NCBI RefSeq assembly: GCF_001567565.1
Contig: NZ_LSSW01000029.1
Location: 781,577-845,576, forward strand
From: Ectopseudomonas composti
GTDB lineage: Bacteria > Pseudomonadota > Gammaproteobacteria > Pseudomonadales > Pseudomonadaceae
Length of the DNA stretch: 64,000 bases
Reading direction: 5' to 3'
Shown here: positions 28,901 to 37,017 of the stretch, one piece after another
How positions within the stretch are numbered: position 1 is the stretch's first letter
Layout of the letters: every line of letters starts with the position of its first letter
Made by a program: the position numbers and the translations under genes
The notes under the pieces: model-generated
The model's database searches: none
What the model saw: the letters and a program-made list of their open reading frames with translations, nothing else
Told to the model about the DNA's origin: nothing

Positions 28901-29392
28901 AATGAAGGCATGCTCGCTCTGGTGGGCGATGGTCGAGGACTTGCAGCCATGGTCGTCACCGGCCAGCAAGAGCACACCGCCGTGCTTGGAGACCCCGGCC
29001 GAGTTGCCGTGCTTGAACACGTCGCCGCTGCGGTCGACGCCCGGCCCCTTGCCGTACCACATGGCGAACACGCCGTCGTAGCGCGCGCCGGGGAACAGGT
29101 TGGCCTGCTGGCTGCCCCACACTGCCGTCGCGCCCAACTCTTCGTTGACGCCAGGCTGGAAGTGGATGTGGTTTTCCTTCAGGTAATCGCGCGCATCCCA
29201 CAGGCTCTTGTCCAGACCGCCCAGAGGCGAGCCGCGATAGCCGGAGATGAAGCAGGCGGTATTGAGTCCGAAGGCGGCGTCACGCTGCTTCTGCAGCATG
29301 GGCAGGCGGGTCAGCGCCTGGGTGCCGGTCAGGTAGAGGTGACCAGTAGCGAGGCGGTATTTGTCATCCAGGCGGATTTCGGCCAGTGACAT
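25925..29392 (-). CDS. Indolepyruvate ferredoxin oxidoreductase (fused alpha-beta)
   Basis: This 1155-residue fused enzyme oxidatively decarboxylates aryl- or branched keto acids to acyl-CoA, passing electrons to ferredoxin. It begins with a pyruvate-ferredoxin-type domain (ISGYRGSPLGG), continues with a thiamine diphosphate domain (CSGCPHN and GCHYMTQWMD near the middle), carries an iron-sulfur cluster motif (CEGCGDCSVKSNC) and ends with the gamma-type domain (LPGVGGSGVTTVGALLG). The ATG at 29392 has AAGGAG 6 bases upstream. It is transcribed with the leucine-type dehydrogenase, so the pair could turn amino acids into acyl-CoA. It is divergent from an Lrp-family regulator. Confidence 0.92.
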   Translation of the reverse strand: MSLAEIRLDDKYRLATGHLYLTGTQALTRLPMLQKQRDAAFGLNTACFISGYRGSPLGGLDKSLWDARDYLKENHIHFQPGVNEELGATAVWGSQQANLFPGARYDGVFAMWYGKGPGVDRSGDVFKHGNSAGVSKHGGVLLLAGDDHGCKSSTIAHQSEHAFIAASIPVLNPANVQEVLDYGIIGWELSRYSGCWVALKTIAENVDSSAVVDVDPLRIQIKIPEDFQLPEDGVHIRWPDPPLAQEKRLNVYKIYAARAFALANNLNQVKLDSPNPRLGIITTGKSYLDVRQALDDLGLDEALCAKVGLRVLKVGMSWPLEPVSVHQFAEGLDEILVVEEKRSIIEDQLTGQLYNWPVGKRPRVVGEFDEQGNSLLPNLGELTPAMIARVIAKRLAPIYSSPTIEERLAFLDAKEKALAAPKHKTVRTPHFCSGCPHNSSTKVPEGSRALGGIGCHYMTQWMDRSTDTFTQMGGEGATWIGQAPFTDTPHVFQNLGDGTYFHSGHLALRAAVAAGVNITYKILYNDAVAMTGGQPIDGELRIDQLSQQVHAEGVKRIALVSDEPDKYPTRATFAPGVTFHHRRELDAVQRELREVKGCSVILYDQTCATEKRRRRKRGKLVDPAKRAFINPAVCEGCGDCSVKSNCLSVLPLETELGRKREIDQSACNKDFSCLEGFCPSFVTVHGGSLRKPEAVGLGALFIALPEPKQPALSRPWNILLPGVGGSGVTTVGALLGMAAHIEGKGCTVLDQAGLAQKFGPVITHIRIAARQSDIYAVRIAAGETDLLLGCDLVVSSSEEALAKLNDKIAHAVINSHESATAEFTRNPDAQVPGAAMREAISEAVGEGKTRFVDATRLATRLLGDSIATNLFMLGYAYQLGLVPVSAEALNKAIELNGVAVQLNQQAFLWGRRAAHDLTAVEKVAAPKVVEAPHCSTLDEIVADRVQRLSAYQNAAYAERYRALVERVRKADSDAQQRLSKAVARYYFKLLAYKDEYEVARLYSDETFRKQLEAQFEGDYQLQFHLAPSWLSKPDTVTGEPRKRSFGPWMLKAFGVLARFKFLRGSVLDPFGHSAERRLERELIEEYEANVAYLLAELNAGNYRTAVALAEIPEQIRGYGHVKDAALAKAREQATQLKARLTVSEIAAVQLFEPAA

Positions 29393-29590
29393 GGAGCGCT
29401 CCTTTTATTCTTATGGCGAGCACAGAGAGCGCGACGGTAAACACGCTCCGTTGGACCCTGCCGCAGGATCACTGCGACGGATTTGCCTAAATCATGACCG
29501 GAGGGTTCCGCTTTTTTCTTTCTATTTTTCAGCAGCGAGGGCGATACTTCGCATGATCATTCCAACAATTACAAAAAATCGGAAACAATC

Positions 29591-30058
29591 ATGCAGGACA
29601 AGCTCAGCCCCATCGACCGCCGGATTCTCCGCCTGCTGCAACACAATGCCGACCTCTCGGCTGCAGAGGTGGCAGAAAAGGTCGAGCTGTCGCAATCGCC
29701 TTGCTGGCGGCGTATTCATCGTATGCAGGAAGAAGGACTGATCGAGCGCAAGGTCGCCCTGCTCAATCACAAGCGCCTGGGCTTCGGCATCACGGTGTTC
29801 GTCGACATCAAGCTATCGGCCCACGGCCGCGGAAATCTGGACGAATTCGAGCAGGCCGTGGTGGGTTATCCGCAAGTGCTGGAGTGCTACAGCATGGCCG
29901 GCGGCTCGGACTACCTGCTCAAGGTGGTGGCCAAGGACATCGCCGATTACGAGCGTTTCCTGCGTGACCACCTGCTGCAGCGCCCGCATGTGCATGAAGC
30001 GCACTCGCATATCGCCATGAGCGAGGTCAAACGCACCACCGAGCTGCCGCTGGATTAA
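29591..30058 (+). CDS. Lrp/AsnC-family transcription regulator
   Basis: This 155-residue regulator has an N-terminal helix-turn-helix (residues about 5-55, ILRLLQHNADLSAAEVAEKV then QSPCWRRIHRM) and a C-terminal RAM ligand-binding domain (YSMAGGSDYLLKVVAKD). It is divergent from the oxidoreductase and dehydrogenase genes across a 198-base gap, the usual layout for local Lrp-type regulators such as BkdR. Control by leucine or a related amino acid is inferred. Its end overlaps the end of the convergent transporter gene by 4 bases. Confidence 0.92.
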   Translation: MQDKLSPIDRRILRLLQHNADLSAAEVAEKVELSQSPCWRRIHRMQEEGLIERKVALLNHKRLGFGITVFVDIKLSAHGRGNLDEFEQAVVGYPQVLECYSMAGGSDYLLKVVAKDIADYERFLRDHLLQRPHVHEAHSHIAMSEVKRTTELPLD

Positions 30059-31017
30059 GACAGGGCCTGGCGCCTGGCTCTGCGCGCCCGCACAGCGGCC
30101 AGCAGCGACGGGCCGAGTGCGGTGAGTGCCGAGCCGAGCACCACCACCACGGCGCCTGCATAGGCGATCCAGTTGACCTGTTCGGGCAGCACATGGTCAG
30201 GCCACCAGGTCGATGCCAGGGCCACGGACACGAACGTCACCAATGGCGTCAGCGCCAGGGTCGCGCTGACTCTCGAGGCCTCCCAGTGCGCCAGTGCTTC
30301 GGCGAAGGCGCCGTAGGCCACCAGGGTATTGAGGCAGCAGGCCAGCAGCAGCCAGCCCTGCAGCGGGCTCAGCTCGAGCACCTGCAGCGGCTGCGCCCAG
30401 GGCGTCAGCAGCAGTGCGCAGGCCAGGTAGATGACCATCATCACCTGCACCGAGCTCCACGAGGTCAGCAGTTGCTTCTGCGCCAGGCCGTAGAAGGTCC
30501 AGACGAAGGCGGCAGCCAGGACGGTGAGCACTCCGGTGGTATAGGTGGTCAGCGAGGTCAGCAGTTCGCCCAGGCGCTGATTGAAGAACAGACCGAAGCC
30601 CAGCAGCATCACCATCAGGCCAATCGCCTGGCCCAGGCTGAAGCGCTCGCGAAAGACGAACAGGCTGCTGATCAGCAGCAGGATGGGCGCCACCTGGATC
30701 ACCAGTTGCGTGGTACCGGGGCTGAGCAGATTGAGCCCGACCAGATACAGCACATAGTTGGACGTCAGCCCAGCGATGGCCAGTGCCAGCAGCCAACCAC
30801 CCTTGCGCCCCAGAGGACGAAAACGTGGCAGCCGGCGGCTCGCAGCGAGGTAGGCCAGCAGCAGGGAGCCGGCCACGGCCAGGCGGTACCAGGTGACCGT
30901 CACCGGGTCCATCACCTGCAGTACTTCTTTCAATTTGATCGGCAGGATGCCCCACAACACTGACGTGATCAGGGCCAACAGCAGGCCGTACATCCAACGG
31001 CCGGATGAAATGTGCAT
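30055..31017 (-). CDS. EamA/DMT-family transporter
   Basis: This 320-residue membrane protein has about ten hydrophobic segments in two EamA repeats (LLLALITSVLWGILPIKL at the start; GALITPLVTF-like TLALTPLVTFVSVAL in the second half). Drug/metabolite transporters of this family export amino acids or other metabolites, but the substrate cannot be told. It converges on, and slightly overlaps, the Lrp-type regulator. The C-terminus is Arg-rich (RARRARRQ). Confidence 0.88.
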   Translation of the reverse strand: MHISSGRWMYGLLLALITSVLWGILPIKLKEVLQVMDPVTVTWYRLAVAGSLLLAYLAASRRLPRFRPLGRKGGWLLALAIAGLTSNYVLYLVGLNLLSPGTTQLVIQVAPILLLISSLFVFRERFSLGQAIGLMVMLLGFGLFFNQRLGELLTSLTTYTTGVLTVLAAAFVWTFYGLAQKQLLTSWSSVQVMMVIYLACALLLTPWAQPLQVLELSPLQGWLLLACCLNTLVAYGAFAEALAHWEASRVSATLALTPLVTFVSVALASTWWPDHVLPEQVNWIAYAGAVVVVLGSALTALGPSLLAAVRARRARRQALS

Positions 31018-31296
31018 GACAACCTCTGGCAGGCAGCCAACAGAGCGTGTCGACCGCAGCAGAGCATTCTAGGAGAGGCCACCACACCGACACAGCAACA
31101 GTTCAGCCTGGTTGCAGCGCAGAACTGTACTGCTGGGCACACCAGCGACGCCAACCAGCCGGCGTCAAAAACCCCAAAAAACCACAGAAAAGCAGCCAAA
31201 AGGACGCCAAAGTCGACCACCTGTCGCCTGGCCAGGCAGGCCGCATCGCCCACAGTAGACTCAGCTTATCCAGCCCCTGCAGATGGAGCCCTCACC

Positions 31297-31557
31297 ATGT
31301 TCGGCCAACGCAGCCTCGACCCTCAACCGGGTACGCATTACCGCAGCTCACGCGTCAGCGCCGTCAATGGCCAGTATTTCTTCGCCACACGCGAAGGCAC
31401 GCTGGAAGGCCCCTACCGCTCGCGCCACGACGCCGAACAGAGCATCGTGCGTTACATCGAACGCATGGTCATGGCCGACAAGCTGATGCGCCACAGCAGC
31501 GAGCACATCGATAACCTGCAGCGGCGCGAAGCGATCAAGCACAACCAGGAGCCTTGA
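31297..31557 (+). CDS. Small conserved protein (DUF6316-like)
   Basis: This 86-residue basic protein contains VNGQYFFATREGTLEGPY and a C-terminal helix with many Glu, Arg and His residues. It resembles short Pseudomonas proteins of the DUF6316 type; the function is unknown. The ATG at 31297 follows GGAG, and a longer open frame upstream has no ribosome site and unusual composition, so it was not used. Confidence 0.7.
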   Translation: MFGQRSLDPQPGTHYRSSRVSAVNGQYFFATREGTLEGPYRSRHDAEQSIVRYIERMVMADKLMRHSSEHIDNLQRREAIKHNQEP

Positions 31558-31566
31558 GTGCTCACG

Positions 31567-32556
31567 CTACAGGTGCGCCAACCCCAGGTCGCCTCGATGC
31601 GCCGCCAGGTGTGGCAAGACCGCCGCCAGCAGCGGCTCCTTGAAGGCATCCTGAAAGCGGTGCGCCAGGCCCGGAATCAACTTGAGCTCGGCGCCCTTGA
31701 TATGCGCCGCCACGTGCACGCCATGCATCACCGGCAACAGCGGGTCGGCGGTACCGTGTACCACCAGTGTCGGCACCTTCAGGCGATTGAGCAGTTCGAC
31801 CCGGCTGGACTCGGCAAGAATCGCCAGTAACTGGCGCTGCACCCCTTCGGGGTTGAAGGCACGGTCATAAGCGACCTCAGCCTGGTGCAGAAGCAGGGCA
31901 CGATCATCATGCACCGCCGGGCTACCGAGCGCCGCCAGCAGGTCCGCCTGTTGCTGTAACGCCGCCTCGCGACTGCCCGCCTCGCGTCTTGCCAGCAGCG
32001 CCACCAGCGCGTCGCTGGGGGCCGGCAACCCCTGGGCACCCGAGCTGGTCATCACCAGCGTCAGGCTCAGCACCCTCTGCGGCGCCAGGTCGGCCAGGTG
32101 CTGGGCGATCATGCCGCCCATGCTCGCGCCCAGCACATGAAAGCGCTCGACACCGAGCTGATCCATCAGCCCCAGAGCATCGCCGGCCATGTCCCGCAGG
32201 TGGTAAGGCACGCCGAGGGACAAACCCAGGCGATAGCGCAGCACTTCGTAAGGCAGATTGATGCTTGGCGCAGGCTTTCGCCAACTGCTCAGACCCACAT
32301 CGCGGTTGTCGAAGCGTACGACGCGAAAACCCTGCTGGCACAAACGCTCGACCACCTCGTCAGGCCAGTGGATCAACTGCCCGCCCAGCCCCATTACCAG
32401 CAGCAGAGTCGGATCGCGCTCACTGCCAACACTTTGGTAGGCCAGGCGCACATCGCCAACGTCGGCGTAGCGGGTGGGCTCATTCAGATCACAACGATTG
32501 GCCGCAAGAGTCGGCAGGCCGCATAGCAATGCGGCGAGAAAGATCAGTACACGCAT
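31567..32556 (-). CDS. Exported alpha/beta hydrolase
   Basis: This alpha/beta-hydrolase of about 329 residues starts with a signal peptide (MRVLIFLAALLCGLPTLAA), which is why the ATG at 32556 is chosen over in-frame starts up to 32751. The oxyanion region is VMGLGGQ, the nucleophile elbow is GASMGG, the acid lies in HGTADPLLP and the catalytic His in GLAHRF. It is probably periplasmic and cleaves an ester or similar bond; the substrate is unknown. It is convergent with the DUF6316-like gene and lies directly after metE. Confidence 0.85.
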   Translation of the reverse strand: MRVLIFLAALLCGLPTLAANRCDLNEPTRYADVGDVRLAYQSVGSERDPTLLLVMGLGGQLIHWPDEVVERLCQQGFRVVRFDNRDVGLSSWRKPAPSINLPYEVLRYRLGLSLGVPYHLRDMAGDALGLMDQLGVERFHVLGASMGGMIAQHLADLAPQRVLSLTLVMTSSGAQGLPAPSDALVALLARREAGSREAALQQQADLLAALGSPAVHDDRALLLHQAEVAYDRAFNPEGVQRQLLAILAESSRVELLNRLKVPTLVVHGTADPLLPVMHGVHVAAHIKGAELKLIPGLAHRFQDAFKEPLLAAVLPHLAAHRGDLGLAHL

Positions 32557-32696
32557 GAAAAACACCAGAAACGCAGAACCCCACTGAAACGCGAGTCTGA
32601 TGAAAGTCATTCGGCGGCGCTGCCACACAAGCGTGACAGTTTGATGAAGGAGGACGAACGGTTGCCCGGATGGTGACCAAAAGCCCAGCCCAGAGC

Positions 32697-32742
32697 GTCG
32701 CGCTGCCCTCCCCTCAGGTGCCCGAGGGAGGGGCAGCGCGAC
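32697..32742 (-). terminator. Long GC-rich hairpin after metE
   Basis: Starting 10 bases after the metE stop, GTCGCGCTGCC pairs with its complement around a slipped CTCCC/GAGGG core. On the minus strand a short T-run (GCTTTTGG) follows about 20 bases later. It is a plausible terminator or mRNA-stabilising hairpin for metE. Confidence 0.5.
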
Positions 32743-32751
32743 TGGCGGCAA

Positions 32752-35040
32752 TCAGGCCAGCTCGACGCGCAACTGCCTGGCAGCGGCGACCATGTTCACC
32801 AGCGCGGCTTCGGTTTCCGGCCAAGCGCGGGTCTTCAGGCCGCAATCGGGGTTGACCCACAGGCGCTCCAGCGGAATGCGCCGTGCCGCCTTGCGCAGCA
32901 ACCCGGCCATCTCGGCACTGTCAGGCACACGCGGCGAGTGAATGTCATAAACGCCCGGGCCGATCTCGTTGGGATATGCGAAGCGCTCGAAAGCCTCCAG
33001 CAACTCCATGTCCGAACGCGAGGTCTCGATGGTGATGACGTCGGCATCCATCGCCGCGATGGACTCGATCACATCATTAAACTCGCTGTAGCACATGTGG
33101 GTATGGATCTGCGTCTCGTCACGCACGCCGCTGGCGGTCAGGCGGAAGGCTTCGGTAGCCCAGCCCAGATAGTGCTGCCAAGCCGCCTGACGCAGCGGCA
33201 AGCCCTCGCGGAACGCAGCCTCGTCGATCTGGATGATCTTGATGCCGGCCACTTCCAGATCCACCACCTCGTCACGAATCGCCAGCGCCAGTTGCCTGGC
33301 CTGCACTTCACGGGCCACGTCCTCGCGCGGGAACGACCACATCAGCATGGTCACCGGGCCTGTGAGCATGCCCTTGATCACCTTGTCGGTCAGGCCCTGA
33401 GCGTAGGTGATCCACTCCACGGTCATGGCCTTGGACCGACTCAGGTCACCGACGATCACCGCCGGTTTGACGCAGCGCGAACCGTAGCTCTGCACCCAGC
33501 CGAAGCGGGTGAACGCGTAGCCGTCGAGTTGCTCGGCGAAGTACTCGACCATGTCGTTACGCTCGGCCTCGCCATGCACCAGCACGTCCAGACCCAGGCG
33601 CTCCTGCACCTGCACCGCAAGGCGAATTTCGCTGTGCATGGCCTCGGTGTACTCGGCGTTGCTGAGCTTGCCCTGCTTGAACGACTGCCGCGCCAGGCGG
33701 ATGGCCGAAGTCTGCGGGAAGGAGCCGATGGTCGTGGCCGGCAGCAAGGGCAGCTGCAGGCACTCGCGCTGCTGTTCGATACGCGCGGCGAACGGCGACT
33801 GGCGCTGGGCATGGCGCGGACGAATCGCCGCCAGGCGGGCCTGCACCTCGGGCTTGTGAATGCGCGTTGAAGTGGCGCGAGCTGCCTGGACTGCGCGACT
33901 CGCCTCCAGCGCCGCTTGCACCGCGGCATCCTGCGGCGCCTCCAGGGCCTTGCCGAGCAATGCCACCTCCTGGCACTTCTGCACGGCGAAGGCCAGCCAG
34001 CCTTTCAGCTCCGCGTCGAGCTGGTCTTCACGGGCCAGGTCCACCGGGCTGTGCAGCAGCGAGCAGGACGGCGCCACCCACAGACGCTCGCCCAGACGCT
34101 CGTGAGCGTGACGCAGCACCTCGAGGGCTTTATCCAGATCGCAGCGCCAGACGTTGCGCCCATTGACCACGCCCAAGGACAACACCTTATAGGCCGGCAG
34201 ACGATCGAGAATGGTCGGGTACTGCTCGGGCGCACGCACCAGATCGATGTGCAAGCCGTCCACCGGTAGGTTGGCGGCCAGGCCCAGGTTGTCTTCCAGG
34301 CCAGCAAAATAGGTGGCGATCAGCTTCTTGCATGGCTCGCGCTGGATCAGGTTGTAGGCACGCTCGAAGGCGTTCTTCCACGCCTGCGGCAGATCCAGCA
34401 CCAGGATCGGCTCGTCGATCTGCACCCACTCCACGCCCTGTGCAGCCAGACGCTGGAAGATCTCGCCATAGACCGGCAGCAGACGTTCGAGCAGCTCCAG
34501 CTTGTCGAAGTCGTCGCCCTTGGCCTTGCCCAGCCACAGATAGGTCAGCGGACCGATCAGCACCGGCTTGACCCGGTGACCGAGCGCCTGAGCTTCAACC
34601 ACCTCCTCGAACAGTTGCTCCCAGCTCAGGGCGAACCGTTGATCCGCACTGAACTCCGGCACCAGGTAGTGGTAGTTGGTATCGAACCACTTGGTCATCT
34701 CTTGCGCATGAGCGCCGCCACAACAACTGCTACTGACGCCACGCGCCATGGCGAACAGGGTATCCAGCGTCGGCTTGCCCGCAGCCGAACGAAAGCGCTC
34801 GGGAATCACCCCGAAAGCCATGGAGTGACCGAGTACCTGGTCGTACCAGGCGAAGTCCCCCACGGGCAGCAGATCGATGCCGGCATCCTTCTGCAGCTGC
34901 CAGTGCTCGGCACGCAGGCGCTGGCCGACGGAACGCAGACCGGCTTCGTCCAGCTCGCCTTTCCAGTGCGCTTCGAGGGCTTTTTTCAGTTCACGGTCGC
35001 GACCAATGCGCGGAAAACCGAGAGAGTGAGACAGGGCCAT
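32752..35040 (-). CDS. metE: Cobalamin-independent methionine synthase
   Basis: This enzyme (about 762 residues) transfers a methyl group from methyl-tetrahydrofolate polyglutamate to homocysteine. The N-terminal repeat begins MALSHSLGFPRIGRDRELK. Zinc ligands are visible in HTHMCYSEF and in NPDCGLKTR near the C-terminus. The ATG at 35040 is chosen because it starts the conserved N-terminus and has GGAG 9 bases upstream; the frame stays open to 35109. It is divergent from a metR-type LysR gene with a MetR box between them, so activation under methionine limitation is expected. Confidence 0.96.
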   Translation of the reverse strand: MALSHSLGFPRIGRDRELKKALEAHWKGELDEAGLRSVGQRLRAEHWQLQKDAGIDLLPVGDFAWYDQVLGHSMAFGVIPERFRSAAGKPTLDTLFAMARGVSSSCCGGAHAQEMTKWFDTNYHYLVPEFSADQRFALSWEQLFEEVVEAQALGHRVKPVLIGPLTYLWLGKAKGDDFDKLELLERLLPVYGEIFQRLAAQGVEWVQIDEPILVLDLPQAWKNAFERAYNLIQREPCKKLIATYFAGLEDNLGLAANLPVDGLHIDLVRAPEQYPTILDRLPAYKVLSLGVVNGRNVWRCDLDKALEVLRHAHERLGERLWVAPSCSLLHSPVDLAREDQLDAELKGWLAFAVQKCQEVALLGKALEAPQDAAVQAALEASRAVQAARATSTRIHKPEVQARLAAIRPRHAQRQSPFAARIEQQRECLQLPLLPATTIGSFPQTSAIRLARQSFKQGKLSNAEYTEAMHSEIRLAVQVQERLGLDVLVHGEAERNDMVEYFAEQLDGYAFTRFGWVQSYGSRCVKPAVIVGDLSRSKAMTVEWITYAQGLTDKVIKGMLTGPVTMLMWSFPREDVAREVQARQLALAIRDEVVDLEVAGIKIIQIDEAAFREGLPLRQAAWQHYLGWATEAFRLTASGVRDETQIHTHMCYSEFNDVIESIAAMDADVITIETSRSDMELLEAFERFAYPNEIGPGVYDIHSPRVPDSAEMAGLLRKAARRIPLERLWVNPDCGLKTRAWPETEAALVNMVAAARQLRVELA

Positions 35041-35150
35041 GTGGTGAAACTCCAGAATCAATCGAGATGGCGCCATTCTCGGCATCACGTCAGAGTGAGA
35101 CAAACTCAAGATTTTCGTCTTGATCTAAAGTTTTACTCATGTAGGCTGTA

Positions 35151-35163
35151 TGAACCATTTTCA
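35151..35163. promoter_or_regulatory. MetR binding box
   Basis: TGAACCATTTTCA matches the MetR consensus TGAA-N5-TTCA exactly. It lies between divergent metE and metR, about 110 bases from the metE ATG and 46 from the metR ATG, where MetR would activate metE and repress itself. Confidence 0.75.
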
Positions 35164-35208
35164 TCCAGTTACGGCATTGGATGAATGAAGCCCTAGTAGA
35201 GACCCGTC

Positions 35209-36126
35209 ATGCTCGAACTCCGCCACCTGAAAACCCTGCACGCCCTGCGCGAAACCGACAGCCTGGTGGAAGCCGCCGAGCGCCTGCATCTGACCCAGTC
35301 GGCGCTTTCGCATCAATTCAAGGAACTGGAAGAACGCCTCGGCCTGCAGCTATTCGTGCGCAAGACCAAGCCGGTACGCTTCACCAGCGCCGGCCTGCGT
35401 CTGCTGCAACTGGCCGACGCCACCCTGCCCCTGCTGCGCGGCGCCGAGCGTGACCTGGCGCGCCTCGCTGGCGGCACTGCCGGCCGCCTGCACATGGCCA
35501 TCGAGTGCCATAGCTGCTTCCAGTGGCTGATGCCGACCATCGACCAGTTCCGCGACGCCTGGCCGGAGGTGGAGCTGGATCTGGCTTCGGGATTCTCCTT
35601 CGCCCCGTTGCCGGCGCTGGCCCGTGGCGACCTGGACCTGGTGGTGACCAGCGACCCCATCGAGCTCGCCGGCATCACCTACGTACCGCTGTTCACCTAC
35701 GAAGCCATGCTCGCCGTGGCCAACCAGCACCGCCTGGCACACAAGGCCTGCATCCAGCCGCAGGATCTGGCCACGGAAACCCTGATCACCTACCCGGTGG
35801 AACGCGACCGCCTGGACATCTTCACCCGCTTTCTCGAACCCAACGACGTCGAGCCGGCACAGGTACGCACCTCCGAGCTGACGGTGATGATGATGCAACT
35901 GGTGGCCAGCGGGCGTGGCGTATGCGGCCTGCCCAACTGGGCGCTGCACGAGTACAGCTCGCGTGGCTACGTCAGCGCCAAGCGTCTGGGCGAAAAAGGC
36001 TTGTTCGCCACCCTCTACGCGGCGATCCGCACCGATATGCTCGACGCGCCGTTCATGCGTGACTTCCTGCTCACCGCCAAGGACACCTCGTTCGCCAGCC
36101 TCGAGGGCGTCAGCGTCGCGCGCTGA
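35209..36126 (+). CDS. metR: LysR-family regulator of methionine synthesis, MetR
   Basis: This 305-residue LysR-type regulator has an N-terminal winged helix-turn-helix (LRHLKTLHALRETDSLVEAA then TQSALSHQFKELEERLG) and a periplasmic-binding-like effector domain that in MetR binds homocysteine. Its position divergent to metE, with an exact MetR box between them, makes the assignment firm. GAC-rich spacing precedes the ATG and no strong ribosome site is visible. Confidence 0.93.
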   Translation: MLELRHLKTLHALRETDSLVEAAERLHLTQSALSHQFKELEERLGLQLFVRKTKPVRFTSAGLRLLQLADATLPLLRGAERDLARLAGGTAGRLHMAIECHSCFQWLMPTIDQFRDAWPEVELDLASGFSFAPLPALARGDLDLVVTSDPIELAGITYVPLFTYEAMLAVANQHRLAHKACIQPQDLATETLITYPVERDRLDIFTRFLEPNDVEPAQVRTSELTVMMMQLVASGRGVCGLPNWALHEYSSRGYVSAKRLGEKGLFATLYAAIRTDMLDAPFMRDFLLTAKDTSFASLEGVSVAR

Positions 36127-36299
36127 GCGTCCTTTCACACACAAGGCAGCTGGCAGCCAAACGAATTTCGTCGGCTGCCCGCGTGCTTCGCCCTCATCGT
36201 GGGCAGGCATGTGACGCCCTGCCATCCGTAACAGCCGCGGCCTGCGAGCAACGAGCCTGGCCGGTAATTGCCTTGTTACAACTCTCGCCTTGCTGCGCC

Positions 36300-36332
36300 G
36301 TGACTGACGGTCATAGCATGACCGCCGGTCAC
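36300..36332. promoter_or_regulatory. Extended dyad operator before the tetR-type gene
   Basis: GTGAC-3-CGGTCAT-3-ATGACCG-3-GTCAC forms a perfectly symmetric double dyad centred at 36316, ending 13 bases before the first possible ATG. The arrangement suits two dimers of the encoded TetR-family repressor and suggests autoregulation of the efflux operon. Confidence 0.7.
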
Positions 36333-36351
36333 GTCAACTGCGGAAATGTCC

Positions 36352-37008
36352 ATGCGCTACCAGGATCAACTCTTCCAGCAACGCGAAAGCGCCCTGCTCG
36401 AAGCCGCCCGCCAGCTGTTCCAGAGCCAGTCCTGGGACCGCGTCACCATCGCCGAAGTGGCACGCCATACCGGCATCGGCAAGGGCACCGTGTACAAGCA
36501 CTTCCCCAGCAAGGAAGCGCTCTATGCGCGCCTGGTGCTCGATCGTTCGCGCATGCATCTGACCGAGCTGCGGGCACTTTCTCACTCCGCACCGGCGCCG
36601 GAGGCCATGCGCCGAATGATCCGTCGCGCCTTCGAGCAGTTGCTGGCCGACCCACTGCAGGCCCAGCTATGCCTGCACTGCGATCGACCGGCCTTTCAGG
36701 AACGACTGGAACCGCCCTACCGCGAGCAATTCCTCGAACTCGAAGCCGAGTACGTGGCCCTGTTCGGTGAATTGCTGCAGAACAGTTTCGCCGGTCTGCA
36801 GCTCTCTGCCGAGCATTGCCAGCACCTGCTGTGGGGCGTGGAGGCCTGCATCAACGGGGTGATGACGCGCATTGCCTCGGGCGGCTTCGAGCATTGGGCC
36901 GACCCCATTGCCTTCGACGCCTATTTCGAGCGCGTCACCGACTTCATCATCGCCGGCCTGCAGGGCCAGGCCGCCGCGCTGCTGGCAGCGCCCGCCATCA
37001 ACGAGTGA
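36352..37008 (+). CDS. TetR-family repressor of the adjacent RND efflux genes
   Basis: This regulator of about 218 residues has a TetR N-terminus (AARQLFQSQSWDRVTIAEVA then GIGKGTVYKHFPSKEALY) and a helical ligand-binding part. It is the first gene of a tetR-MFP-RND set, 9 bases before the MFP gene, with a dyad operator just upstream. The ATG at 36352 is chosen because GGAA lies about 6 bases before it; 36346 is also possible. It is probably a drug- or metabolite-responsive repressor of the pump. Confidence 0.88.
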   Translation: MRYQDQLFQQRESALLEAARQLFQSQSWDRVTIAEVARHTGIGKGTVYKHFPSKEALYARLVLDRSRMHLTELRALSHSAPAPEAMRRMIRRAFEQLLADPLQAQLCLHCDRPAFQERLEPPYREQFLELEAEYVALFGELLQNSFAGLQLSAEHCQHLLWGVEACINGVMTRIASGGFEHWADPIAFDAYFERVTDFIIAGLQGQAAALLAAPAINE

Positions 37009-37017
37009 GCCATCGCC

